Of a DNA stretch of 64,000 bases, positions 44,206 through 52,728 are shown in pieces. The DNA lies in the NCBI RefSeq assembly GCF_003947415.1, contig NZ_QHKL01000003.1:992001-1056000 (forward strand), written 5' to 3'. The notes under the pieces were generated by a model that had not been told where the DNA came from, did not search any database, and worked only from the letters and a program-made list of their open reading frames with translations. The stretch comes from Amycolatopsis sp. WAC 01376 (GTDB lineage: Bacteria > Actinomycetota > Actinomycetes > Mycobacteriales > Pseudonocardiaceae). Made by a program: the position numbers and the translations under genes. Positions within the stretch are counted from its first letter, which is position 1, and every line of letters begins with the position of its first letter.

Positions 44206-46299
44206 GTGAGCAGCAGTCCCGAACCGACCCCGCTGTGGGACCTTCCGGAGCCTCCGAAAGCCGAGCCGGCGCGGAAGGCCAAACCGTCCCGCGCGAAAAC
44301 CGCCAGCCGCCGCGGCGCGCAGAATCCCGCGCCCGAGAACCCGGTGGCGCGGATCGTCGTGGACATCCCGCTCACGCACCTCGACCGCACCTTCGACTAC
44401 CGGATCCCCGAGAAGCTGCACGAAGCCGCCGTGCCCGGCTGCCGGGTGCGCGTCCGGTTCGCGGGCCAGCTCGTCGACGGGTACCTCGTCGAGCGTGCCG
44501 ACACCACGGAGTTCACCGGGAAGCTCGCGTACATCGACAGGGTGACCTCCAGCGAGCCGGTGCTGCCTCCGGCGCTGCACACGCTCTGCCGATCCGTCGC
44601 GGACCGGTACGGCGGCACGCTCAGCGACGTCCTGCGGCTCGCGATCCCCTCCCGGCACGCGAAAGTCGAGGCCGAGCCGTCCGCGGAGCCCGCGCCGACG
44701 CCGGAACCGCCCGAAACCACGGCTTGGGAGCGGTACCAAAACGGCCCCGCTTTCCTGGAGGCCGTCGCGGAACGGCGTCCGGCCAACGCCGTCTGGCAGG
44801 CCCTGCCGGGTGAGGATTGGCCGCGCCGCCTCGCCGAAGCGGCCACCGTCGCGGCCGCGGCCGGACGCGGGGTCGTCATGGTCGTTCCCGACCACCGCGA
44901 CCTCACCCGGCTGCACGACGCGTGCGCCGAACTGATGGGCGCCGATTCCGTGGTCGCGTTGATCGCCGGGCTGGGGCCGGCCGAGCGCTATCGCCGCTGG
45001 CTCGCGGTGCTGCGCGGCGCGGTGCGGGTCGTCGTCGGCACGCGCGCGGCGATGTTCGCGCCGGTCGCCGATCCCGGCCTGTTCGTGGTGTGGGACGACG
45101 GCGACGACGTCCACCTCGACCAGCACGCGCCGTACCCGCACGTCCGCGACGTGCTGATGGACCGCGCGCACGCCGCGAAGGGGTCCATGCTCGTCGCCGG
45201 TTTCGCGCGCACCGCGGAGGCGCAGTTCCTGGTGGAATCAGGCTGGGCGCAGCCTCTCGTGGCGGCCCGCCCCGAACTGCGGGCCGCGGCGCCGCGGGTC
45301 ACCCCGGTCGGCGAGGACTTCGACGTCGCCCGGGACGAAGCGGCGAAGGCCGCGCGCCTCCCGTCGGTCGCTTTCGAGGCGGCCCGGCAGTCGTTGGCGG
45401 GCGGATTCCCTGTCCTCGTGCAGGTTCCGCGTCGCGGATACGTCCCGGGCCTCGCCTGCGGCAACTGCCGGACGTCGGCGCACTGCCGCCGGTGCGCCGG
45501 TCCGCTTTCCCTGCCGGGCGGGCTGATCGACGGCGCGCCGAGGCCGCCCGCCTGCCGCTGGTGCGGTGTCCCCGAGACGAACTTCCATTGCGCCGCTTGC
45601 GGTTCGGTGCGCTTGCGGGCGGTCGTCGTCGGCTCCAAGCGCACCGCGGAGGAACTGGGCCGCGCGTTCACCGGATTCCCCGTGCGGACCTCGGGCGCGT
45701 CGGAGGTTTTGGCTTCAGTGCCGGGGAAACCGGCGCTCGTGGTGTGCACGCCGGGAGCCGAGCCGGTCGCGGAAGGCGGCTACGGCGCGGCGTTGTTGCT
45801 GGACGGCTGGGCATTGCTCGGACGGCAGGACCTGCGCGCGGGGGAGGAGACCTTGCGCCGGTGGATGGCGGCCGCGGCACTGGTGCGGCCGGGGACCGAA
45901 GGCGGCCGCGTGTTCGTCGGCGCGGAAGCGGGTCTCGCGGTCGTGCAGGCGCTGGTGCGGTGGGACCCGGGCTGGCACGCGAGCCAGGAGCTGGCCGAGC
46001 GACGCGAACTCGGCTTCCCGCCCGCGATGCGGATGGCGAGTGTCGAGGGCACCCCGGACGCGGTCGCCGGGCTGCTCGACGACCTCGCCTTGCCGGAGAC
46101 CGGCGAGGTGCTGGGCCCGGTGCCGCTCGGCGAGGTCGACGAGGACGGCAACGCCGAACGTGAGCGGGCATTGGTGCGCGTCGCACGTCCGGACGGGAAG
46201 GCGCTCGCCGCCGCGATCCACGCGGCCGCCGCCCGCCGGGACGCGCGCAAGGCCTCCGAGCCCATCCGGATCCAGCTGGACCCGCTGGAGCTCATCTAA
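44206..46299 (+). CDS. priA: PriA-like primosomal protein with degenerate helicase motifs
   Basis: About 697 residues from GTG 44206 (GTG 44176 is an alternative). N-terminal 3' DNA-binding domain (DIPLTHLDRTFDYRIPEKLH, GCRVRVRFAGQLVDGYLVE) and the Zn region with eight Cys (CGNCRTSAHCRRCAG and CRWCG... HCAACG) are intact. Where the Walker A GxGKT should be, the sequence reads WQALPGEDWPRRLAEAA, and the DEEH box is replaced by WDDGDDVHLDQHA, so ATP-driven unwinding is unlikely. Actinobacterial PriA proteins are known to be of this type. Probably loads the replisome without helicase action. Confidence 0.88.
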   Translation: MSSSPEPTPLWDLPEPPKAEPARKAKPSRAKTASRRGAQNPAPENPVARIVVDIPLTHLDRTFDYRIPEKLHEAAVPGCRVRVRFAGQLVDGYLVERADTTEFTGKLAYIDRVTSSEPVLPPALHTLCRSVADRYGGTLSDVLRLAIPSRHAKVEAEPSAEPAPTPEPPETTAWERYQNGPAFLEAVAERRPANAVWQALPGEDWPRRLAEAATVAAAAGRGVVMVVPDHRDLTRLHDACAELMGADSVVALIAGLGPAERYRRWLAVLRGAVRVVVGTRAAMFAPVADPGLFVVWDDGDDVHLDQHAPYPHVRDVLMDRAHAAKGSMLVAGFARTAEAQFLVESGWAQPLVAARPELRAAAPRVTPVGEDFDVARDEAAKAARLPSVAFEAARQSLAGGFPVLVQVPRRGYVPGLACGNCRTSAHCRRCAGPLSLPGGLIDGAPRPPACRWCGVPETNFHCAACGSVRLRAVVVGSKRTAEELGRAFTGFPVRTSGASEVLASVPGKPALVVCTPGAEPVAEGGYGAALLLDGWALLGRQDLRAGEETLRRWMAAAALVRPGTEGGRVFVGAEAGLAVVQALVRWDPGWHASQELAERRELGFPPAMRMASVEGTPDAVAGLLDDLALPETGEVLGPVPLGEVDEDGNAERERALVRVARPDGKALAAAIHAAAARRDARKASEPIRIQLDPLELI

Positions 46300-46311
46300 C
46301 CCCCGCGTTTC

Positions 46312-46359
46312 GTCCTCTGGATGCGGTAGTTCGGCCTCGAACTACCGCATCCAGAGGAC
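46312..46359. terminator. Bidirectional terminator hairpin
   Basis: Perfect 22-bp stem (GTCCTCTGGATGCGGTAGTT... and complement), loop GCCT, between two convergent genes (priA and the peptidase-like gene). Confidence 0.82.
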
Positions 46360-46372
46360 TAATTGCGTGGGG

Positions 46373-47752
46373 TCAGAGGGTCGTGCCGGGGGTGGCGAGG
46401 ACATCGGAGCGGGGCGAAGCGCCCGGAGCGGGCGTAGCCGCCTTCGCGGCGGAGCCGCCGAGAGCGGCGGTGAGCAGGGTGACGATCTGCGAGGAGATCG
46501 CCGCCCGCCGTGCCTCGAAGCCGGCGTCGGTCAGCGCCGAAGGATCGGCGGGCGTGCCGAGGACGGGCGTGTGCAGGTGCCCGCCCGCGATCCCGTCCAA
46601 GCCGAGTCCCGTCCGCAGGCGGTTGCTTCTGAACATCGACTCGTTGCTGAGATAGTTGCCGCCGCCGCCGGAAGCGGCGATCTCGCCGGGCTTCGGCGCG
46701 TCCGTCCGGCAGACCGCCGTTCCCGTCCCCGGGTTGCCGCTGTCCGGCCAGACGCAGAACGCCTGGTTGTACAGCACCTGGTACGCCCCGGCGGGCGCGG
46801 CGAGCATCTTTTCGTACGGCAGCGTGGTTTCGATGAACTGAGCGGCCGGCTGCGGCCAGCCGGCGGCGGGCGGGACGGGGCCGCGAACGGGCTCGTCGAG
46901 GTTGTCCGGCGAGCCACCGCGCCAGGCACCGGCCCAGCGTTCGATGTCGAAGCGGCCGGGACGGCCCTGGCTGATCGTCATGATCAGCTCCGGGCGGCGG
47001 AAGCGGTCCTTGAACGCCTGGCCGTAGGCCGCCTCGACGATGCCGGCGTCGAAGTAGCTCCACACCACCGGGAACGACACGGCCTGCACCAGCGCGGGCC
47101 CGGTGGGCGTCTGGATGACCTTGCCGTCCAGGTGCAGCGCGGCCGCGCCCGACGGGTTCGCGATGCGGACGCCCGCGCCGTTGAGGGTGAACGGGTCGAA
47201 CCCGCTCACCAGCACCCGGCGCAGTTTGGGGCCGGCAGGGAAGCGGGAGTCGTCGAGGCCGCGGGCGCCGACGTCGAACGTCTTCAGCAGTTCGGCGCGG
47301 GCGGGCGCGGACAGTGGGAAGCGCGGTGTCCACTGGCGCAGTGCCTTGCTCATTTGCAGGCGCGCCCAGTAGAGCGGCCGGTCGTCGGCCTTGTCGATGC
47401 CGCCGAGATCGGGACGGCGGCCCTGCGCGCGGTCGACCGCGGTCCGCCAGAGCCCGTCGCCGGCGTTCTCCGCGAGCTTCTCGGCGCGCAAAGCGGTCTT
47501 CGTCGTGCAGAGACGCGTCGTGAAGTCCGAGACGAGCTTGTCGAATCCGGCGAGCCGGACGAGTTCCGGGCCGACCGCCGGGCCACCGGACGGCATGGTC
47601 GCGGTGAGCCGCTTCTCCTCGACGGTGATCGCCGCGGACTCGTCGAAGCAGGAGCGGGCGTCTTCGGCTTGCGCGACGCCGGGGACAGCGAGGACGGGGA
47701 GCGCGAGGAGCAGCGGAAGGAGCACGCCCCATCGCCTGCCGGGAGTCTTCAT
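46373..47752 (-). CDS. Secreted pyroglutamyl-peptidase-I-like protein, catalytic Cys replaced by Ser
   Basis: About 459 residues from ATG 47752 (an ATG at 47770 adds six). Signal peptide WGVLLPLLLALPVLAVPGVA, cut after AQA. After about 160 residues of unassigned N-terminal region comes a C15-type domain: VLVSGFDPFTLNG (family VLVTGFGPF), then ASGGGGNYLSNESMF, which aligns with the active-site AGxYxCN but has Ser (codon 46648-46646) for Cys, then GGHLHTPVLG for the active-site His. Usual C15 enzymes are about 210-residue cytoplasmic Cys peptidases, so export, length and Ser are all unusual. Divergent from ggt, 97 bp apart. Confidence 0.75.
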   Translation of the reverse strand: MKTPGRRWGVLLPLLLALPVLAVPGVAQAEDARSCFDESAAITVEEKRLTATMPSGGPAVGPELVRLAGFDKLVSDFTTRLCTTKTALRAEKLAENAGDGLWRTAVDRAQGRRPDLGGIDKADDRPLYWARLQMSKALRQWTPRFPLSAPARAELLKTFDVGARGLDDSRFPAGPKLRRVLVSGFDPFTLNGAGVRIANPSGAAALHLDGKVIQTPTGPALVQAVSFPVVWSYFDAGIVEAAYGQAFKDRFRRPELIMTISQGRPGRFDIERWAGAWRGGSPDNLDEPVRGPVPPAAGWPQPAAQFIETTLPYEKMLAAPAGAYQVLYNQAFCVWPDSGNPGTGTAVCRTDAPKPGEIAASGGGGNYLSNESMFRSNRLRTGLGLDGIAGGHLHTPVLGTPADPSALTDAGFEARRAAISSQIVTLLTAALGGSAAKAATPAPGASPRSDVLATPGTTL

Positions 47753-47849
47753 GGACCGCATTCTTCTCATCGATGCCGGGCCGCACTACCGACGTTCGCA
47801 GGTCTGGCCGGGTCTTGTCCGGGGTGGACAGGCGGGGCAGACTCGCGCC

Positions 47850-49661
47850 ATGGCCGCGCACAGAAGCACTCTGGGACGCATCACCGCAGTCACCGCGATC
47901 GCCGCACTGGTCGGCACGGCCGCGCCGGGAACCGCGGCCGCGGCACCACCGACACCCAAGTCGCCGACCGCCGTCGGCTATCTGGGCGCGGTGTCGAGTA
48001 TCGACGCGGACGCGACCGCGATCGGCACGAAGATCCTGCGTGAGGGCGGCAACGCCGTCGACGCCGCCGTCGCGACGGCCGCCGCGCTGGGCGTCACCGA
48101 CCCGTTCTCCGCCGGCTTCGGCGGTGGCGGCTTCTTCGTCTACTACGACGCGCGCACCGGCAAGGTGAACACCCTCGACGGCCGCGAGACCGCGCCGTCG
48201 ACGGCGAACGAGAACCTCTTCGTCGAGAACGGCAAGGCGATCCCGTTCCCCGAAGCCGTCACCAGCGGTTTGGGCGTCGGCGTGCCCGGCACACCCGCCA
48301 CCTGGGACGAGGCCCTGCGCAAGTGGGGGACCAGGTCGCTGGCGAAGGCGGTCAAGCCAGCCGAAGACCTCGCCCGCAAGGGTTTCACCGTCGACCAGAC
48401 CTTCACCACCCAGATCGCGAACAACGCCGCCCGCTTCTCGGCGTTCCCGTCGACCCGGTCGCTGTACCTGCCAGGCGGGGCGCCGCCCGCGGTCGGCACG
48501 ACGTTCAAGAACCCCGACCTCGCCGGCACGTACGCGCAGCTCGCCGCGAAGGGCACCGACGTGCTCTACCGCGGCCCGATCGGCGCCGACGTCGTCGACA
48601 CCGTGCGGAAGCCGCCGGTCGACCCCGCGTCGACGCTGAACGTGCGTCCCGGCGACATGACGGCGGCCGACCTCGCCAAGTACCGCGTCGTCGAGCGGAA
48701 GCCGACCAAGACCCGGTACCGCGGCCTCGACGTCTACGGCATGCCCGCGCCGTCTTCGGGCGGGCTGACCGTCGGCGAGGCGCTGAACATCCTCGAGAAC
48801 ACGAAGCTCTCGAAGCTGGAGAAGGCCGACTACCTGCACTACTTCCTGGAGTCGACGCGGTACGCCTTCGCCGACCGTAACCGGTGGATCGGCGACCCGG
48901 CCTTCGTCGACGTCCCGGCGAAGGAACTGATCAGCCAGAAGTTCGCCGACAGCCGCGCGTGCCTGATCGACCCCGCGAAAGCCGGGACGAGCCCGGTCGC
49001 GCCCGCCGACCCGCGTAAGCCGACTCCTTGTGTCGCGGGGACGAACGCCGCGCCGACGCCGTACGAGGGCGAGAACACCACCCACCTCACGGTCGCCGAC
49101 CGGTGGGGCAACGTCGTCGCCTACACGCTGACCATCGAGCAGGAGGGCGGGAGCGGCATCGTCGTGCCGGGCCGCGGGTTCCTGCTCAACAACGAACTGA
49201 CCGACTTCTCCTTCACCCCGGTGACGCCGGGCGTGCCCGACCCGAACCTGCCGGGCCCGGCGAAGCGGCCGCGTTCGTCGATGGCGCCGACCATCGTGCT
49301 CGACCACGGCAAGCCGTTCCTCGCCGTCGGCTCGCCCGGTGGCGCGTCGATCATCACCACCGTGCTGCAGATCCTCACCGGCCGCATCGACCGCGGCCTG
49401 AACCTCGTCGACGCGATCGCCGAACCGCGCGCTTCGCAGCGGAACTCGGCGGCCGCGCAGGTCGAGCAGGCGTTCCTCGACCAGACCGAGGTGCTCAAGG
49501 CGCTGAAGGCCAAGGGACAGGGCTTCTCGACGGCGCCCGCCGAGATCGGGGCCGCGACCGGTGTCGAGCGGCTGCGGGACGGCCGGTGGCTCGCCGCCGC
49601 CGAACCGACCCGGCGGGGTGGCGGCTCGGCGGCCGTCGTGCTGCCCTGGCCACCCAGGTAG
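47850..49661 (+). CDS. ggt: Gamma-glutamyltransferase (secreted)
   Basis: 603 residues from ATG 47850. Signal peptide (ITAVTAIAALVGTAAPGTAAA). Large subunit region: LREGGNAVDAAVATAAALGV, GFGGGGFFVYYD, LDGRETAP. Autocleavage site and nucleophile Thr in YEGENTTHLTVADRWGN (about residue 410), then PGRGFLLNNELTDFS and GSPGGASIITTVLQ of the small subunit. Hydrolyses or transfers gamma-glutamyl groups outside the cell. Divergently paired with a pyroglutamyl-peptidase-like exported protein. Confidence 0.94.
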   Translation: MAAHRSTLGRITAVTAIAALVGTAAPGTAAAAPPTPKSPTAVGYLGAVSSIDADATAIGTKILREGGNAVDAAVATAAALGVTDPFSAGFGGGGFFVYYDARTGKVNTLDGRETAPSTANENLFVENGKAIPFPEAVTSGLGVGVPGTPATWDEALRKWGTRSLAKAVKPAEDLARKGFTVDQTFTTQIANNAARFSAFPSTRSLYLPGGAPPAVGTTFKNPDLAGTYAQLAAKGTDVLYRGPIGADVVDTVRKPPVDPASTLNVRPGDMTAADLAKYRVVERKPTKTRYRGLDVYGMPAPSSGGLTVGEALNILENTKLSKLEKADYLHYFLESTRYAFADRNRWIGDPAFVDVPAKELISQKFADSRACLIDPAKAGTSPVAPADPRKPTPCVAGTNAAPTPYEGENTTHLTVADRWGNVVAYTLTIEQEGGSGIVVPGRGFLLNNELTDFSFTPVTPGVPDPNLPGPAKRPRSSMAPTIVLDHGKPFLAVGSPGGASIITTVLQILTGRIDRGLNLVDAIAEPRASQRNSAAAQVEQAFLDQTEVLKALKAKGQGFSTAPAEIGAATGVERLRDGRWLAAAEPTRRGGGSAAVVLPWPPR

Positions 49662-49699
49662 GGCCCGGCTCGCGAAGGCCTCTTTCAGCTCTCTCGCGT

Positions 49700-49752
49700 G
49701 CCATGAACGGTCCTTTACTTGCAAATTTTGCAAGTAAAGGACCGTTCATGGC
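49700..49752. repeat. ATGAACGG-family hairpin, perfect 26-bp stem
   Basis: Arms 49700-49725 (GCCATGAACGGTCCTTTACT...) and 49727-49752, 1-nt loop. 38 bp past ggt, 113 bp ahead of fmt; both run the same way. Confidence 0.8.
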
Positions 49753-49865
49753 GCTCGACGGCGGGCACGGGGACAGCGAGCGCGCCCCGGCGGCGGGGCC
49801 CTTCTAGACTGAGCGGCGATGTTCGCCCAGTCAGAGGTACCCGTCCCCCCGGCGGAGGTGCGTTG

Positions 49866-50792
49866 ATGCGCCTCGTCTTCGCCGGCACCCCCGAACCCGC
49901 CGTCCCGTCGCTGCGGGCGCTTCTCGCGTCCGAACAGCACGAGGTCGTCGCCGTGGTGACCCGTCCGGACGCTCAGGCGGGCCGTGGCCGCCGCGTCGTC
50001 CGGTCCCCGATCGGCGCGCTGGCCGACGAGCTCGGGATCGAGGTGCTGACCCCGCCGAAGGCGAGCGACCCCGCGTTCCTCGCCCGGCTCGCGGAGATCG
50101 CCCCCGACGCGTGCCCGGTGGTCGCGTACGGGGCGCTGCTGCCCCAAGCCGCGCTGGACATCCCGGCGCACGGCTGGGTCAATCTGCACTTCTCGCTGCT
50201 GCCCGCGTGGCGCGGCGCCGCGCCGGTCCAGGCCGCGATCCGCGCCGGGGACGAGATCACCGGCGCCTCGACCTTCCGTATCGTCAAGGAACTCGACGCG
50301 GGACCGGTCTACGGCGTGATCACCGAGCAGATCACCGACGGCGACACCGCCGGGGAGCTGCTCGCCAGGCTGGCGGAGTCCGGGGCGAAGCTGCTCGTGT
50401 CCACGATGGACGGAATCGCCGACGGCACATTGCGCGCGGTCGAGCAGACCGGTGACGGCCTGAGCTACGCGCCCAAGGTGACCGTCGAGGACGCGCGCGT
50501 GTCGTTCGCCGATCCGGCCACCGCGGTCGACCGGCAGATCCGCGCGGTCACGCCGGAACCCGGTGCGTGGGCGGAGTTCCGGGGCGAGCGGCTGAAGCTC
50601 GGCCCGGTGACGGTCGTCGACGAGCCGGGGCCCCCGCCGGGTGAGCTGGTCGTGGAACGCAAGCGGGTCCTGGTCGGCACGGCGTCGAAGCCGGTGCGGC
50701 TGGGCGAAGTGCAGGCGCAGGGGAAGAAGCGGATGGCGGCCACCGACTGGGCGCGCGGTACGAGGATCGAACAAGGAGAGCGCCTGCAGTGA
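49866..50792 (+). CDS. fmt: Methionyl-tRNA formyltransferase
   Basis: 308 residues from ATG 49866, GGAGGTG upstream. Formyl-THF binding and catalytic block VNLHFSLLPAWRGAAPVQAA, N-terminal LVFAGTPEPAVPSLRALL, catalytic Asp in KELDAGPVYG. The C-terminal OB-like domain closes with GTRIEQGERL. Overlaps rsmB by 4 bp. Confidence 0.95.
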   Translation: MRLVFAGTPEPAVPSLRALLASEQHEVVAVVTRPDAQAGRGRRVVRSPIGALADELGIEVLTPPKASDPAFLARLAEIAPDACPVVAYGALLPQAALDIPAHGWVNLHFSLLPAWRGAAPVQAAIRAGDEITGASTFRIVKELDAGPVYGVITEQITDGDTAGELLARLAESGAKLLVSTMDGIADGTLRAVEQTGDGLSYAPKVTVEDARVSFADPATAVDRQIRAVTPEPGAWAEFRGERLKLGPVTVVDEPGPPPGELVVERKRVLVGTASKPVRLGEVQAQGKKRMAATDWARGTRIEQGERLQ

Positions 50793-52225
50793 ACGAGCGT
50801 AGGGAACGCCGGCCGTCGAGGCCGGAGCGAGGCCGCCCTGGCCCGCGTAAAGAGGGGCCGAGCCGCCCGCCGCAGATCGACCCGGCCCGGCAGGTCGCCT
50901 TCGACGTCCTGCGCGCGGTCCGTGAAGACGACGCGTACGCGAACTTGGTGCTGCCGCAGCTGCTGCGCAACCGCCGGATCTCCGGTCGTGACGCGGCGCT
51001 GGCCACCGAACTGACCTACGGCACCTGCCGCGCGGTCGGCATGCTGGACGCCGTCATCGAGGCATGCCTCGACCGGCCACTGGCCAAAGTGGACGCCATC
51101 GTGCTGGACGGGCTGCGGCTCGGCGCGTACCAGCTGCTGCGCACCCGCATCCCCGAGCACGCCGCCGTCGGGTCCACTGTGGACCTCGTTCGCGCCGAAG
51201 TCGGTTCCTGGATCGCGGGTTTCGTGAACGCAGTGCTGCGCTCGGTGTCCGAAAAGGACGAAGAGACTTGGCTGAACGAGCTGGCGCCGGACGAGGCCGT
51301 CGACCCGATCGGCGCCTACGCGCTGCGGACGGCGCACCCGCGCTGGGTCGCGCGTTCGTTCGCGGAAGCCTTGGGGGACAAGGGCGCTGAGCTGAAGGCG
51401 GCTCTTGAGGCCGACGACGACCGTCCCGACGTCCACCTGGTCGCCCGGCCCGGCGAGATCAGCGCCGACGAACTGGCCGCGATCACCGGCGGCGACGTCG
51501 CCCCGTACTCGCCCTACGGTGTCCGGATGCCCGCGGGCTCCGGCGACCCCGGCGACATCGAGCCGATCAGGGAAAAGCTGGCCGCGGTGCAGGACGAGGG
51601 CAGCCAGCTGTGCGCCGTCGCCGTCACGAAGGTCCCGCTCACCGGCTCCGACGAGCGCTGGCTGGACCTGTGCGCCGGTCCGGGTGGCAAGGCCGCGCTG
51701 CTGGGCGCGCTGGCGTCGATCAGCGGCGCGACCGTCGACGCGGTCGAGAAGGCACCGCACCGCGCGAAGCTGATCGAGAACGCCGTCCAGGGCCTGCCGG
51801 TGACCATCCACGTCGCCGACGGCCGCGAGTCCGGTCTCGAACCGGGCTACGACCGCGTTCTGGTCGACGCGCCGTGCAGCGGGCTCGGCTCGCTGCGGCG
51901 TCGCCCGGAGGCACGCTGGCGCCGTCAGCCCGGTGACATCTCGGACCTGACGAAACTGCAGGGCCAGCTGATCACCGCGGCGCTGGACCTGGTCCGTCCC
52001 GGCGGTGTCGTCACCTACGTCGTCTGCTCGCCGCATCTGGCCGAGACCGAAGGCGTCGTGGGGGAGACCGCGCGCCGCGCCGGCGCCCAGATCGTCGACG
52101 CGCGGGAGTTCTTCCCGGATGTCCCGCAGCTCGGCGACGGCCCGTACGTCCAGCTGTGGCCGCATCGCCACGGCACGGACGCGATGTTCTGCGCCGTCCT
52201 GCGGAAGCCGGACTCCGCCGGGTGA
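50789..52225 (+). CDS. rsmB: 16S rRNA m5C methyltransferase RsmB
   Basis: 478 residues, GTG start. Basic Arg/Pro-rich head (1-30), NusB-like RNA-binding domain (about 32-170: AFDVLRAVREDDAYANLVLP, RIPEHAAVGSTVDLVRAEVG), then the methyltransferase: WLDLCAGPGGKAALLGAL, catalytic Cys in VLVDAPCSGLGSLRRRPEA and a second Cys in VTYVVCSPHLAETE. Methylates C967 of 16S rRNA in the family. Coupled to fmt and to the flavoprotein gene. Confidence 0.94.
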   Translation: MNERRERRPSRPERGRPGPRKEGPSRPPQIDPARQVAFDVLRAVREDDAYANLVLPQLLRNRRISGRDAALATELTYGTCRAVGMLDAVIEACLDRPLAKVDAIVLDGLRLGAYQLLRTRIPEHAAVGSTVDLVRAEVGSWIAGFVNAVLRSVSEKDEETWLNELAPDEAVDPIGAYALRTAHPRWVARSFAEALGDKGAELKAALEADDDRPDVHLVARPGEISADELAAITGGDVAPYSPYGVRMPAGSGDPGDIEPIREKLAAVQDEGSQLCAVAVTKVPLTGSDERWLDLCAGPGGKAALLGALASISGATVDAVEKAPHRAKLIENAVQGLPVTIHVADGRESGLEPGYDRVLVDAPCSGLGSLRRRPEARWRRQPGDISDLTKLQGQLITAALDLVRPGGVVTYVVCSPHLAETEGVVGETARRAGAQIVDAREFFPDVPQLGDGPYVQLWPHRHGTDAMFCAVLRKPDSAG

Positions 52226-52728
52226 GCAGGGTCCTCGGCCTGGTCGCGAGCTCGTGCGGCGGACTGGACACCCGGTTCGCCGCGCAGCTCGCGAAACCGG
52301 CCGCGGACCGCGGCTGGGAGCTCGCGATCACGCTGACCCCCACCGCGGCCCGCTGGCTGGAAGAGACCGGCGGGCTCGGTGACCTGGAGAAGTGCACCGA
52401 GCTGCCGGTCCGCAGTACCTCCCGGCTGCCGGGCGAACCCCGCCCGCATCCGGATCCCGAAGTGTTCCTGTTCGCGCCCGCGTCGGCGAACTCCGTGGCG
52501 AAACTGGCGCTGGGCATCGCCGACAACCAGGCGCTGACCCTGCTCGGCGACGTCCTCGGCACACCGGGCGTCACAATCGTGCTGGGCTACCAGATCCAGG
52601 ACACGCGGGTGCACCATCCGGCGTGGCAGCGCCATCTCGACACGCTCGCCTCCGCCGGGGTCACCACCGCGAGGCTCAGCCCGGAGGCCTCGTGGACCTC
52701 CGTGCTGGACCTGCTGCCGTCGGTTTAG
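52222..52728 (+). CDS. Flavoprotein of the PPC-decarboxylase (HFCD) family
   Basis: 168 residues, GTG start overlapping rsmB by 4 bp. FMN-binding flavoprotein fold: VLGLVASSCGGLDTRFAAQL, ELAITLTPTAARWLEETGG, LFAPASANSVAKLALGIADN, which replaces the PATANT loop. A true CoaBC is encoded at 41.2 kb, so this is a paralogue with another, unknown substrate. Its stop shares TTAG with the converging gene. Confidence 0.82.
   Translation: MSRVLGLVASSCGGLDTRFAAQLAKPAADRGWELAITLTPTAARWLEETGGLGDLEKCTELPVRSTSRLPGEPRPHPDPEVFLFAPASANSVAKLALGIADNQALTLLGDVLGTPGVTIVLGYQIQDTRVHHPAWQRHLDTLASAGVTTARLSPEASWTSVLDLLPSV

Noticed and set aside
46359..49733. Open frame of over 1100 codons opposite ggt and across the peptidase-like gene
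   Set aside because: Shadow of two well-supported genes; no RBS and no recognisable domain.
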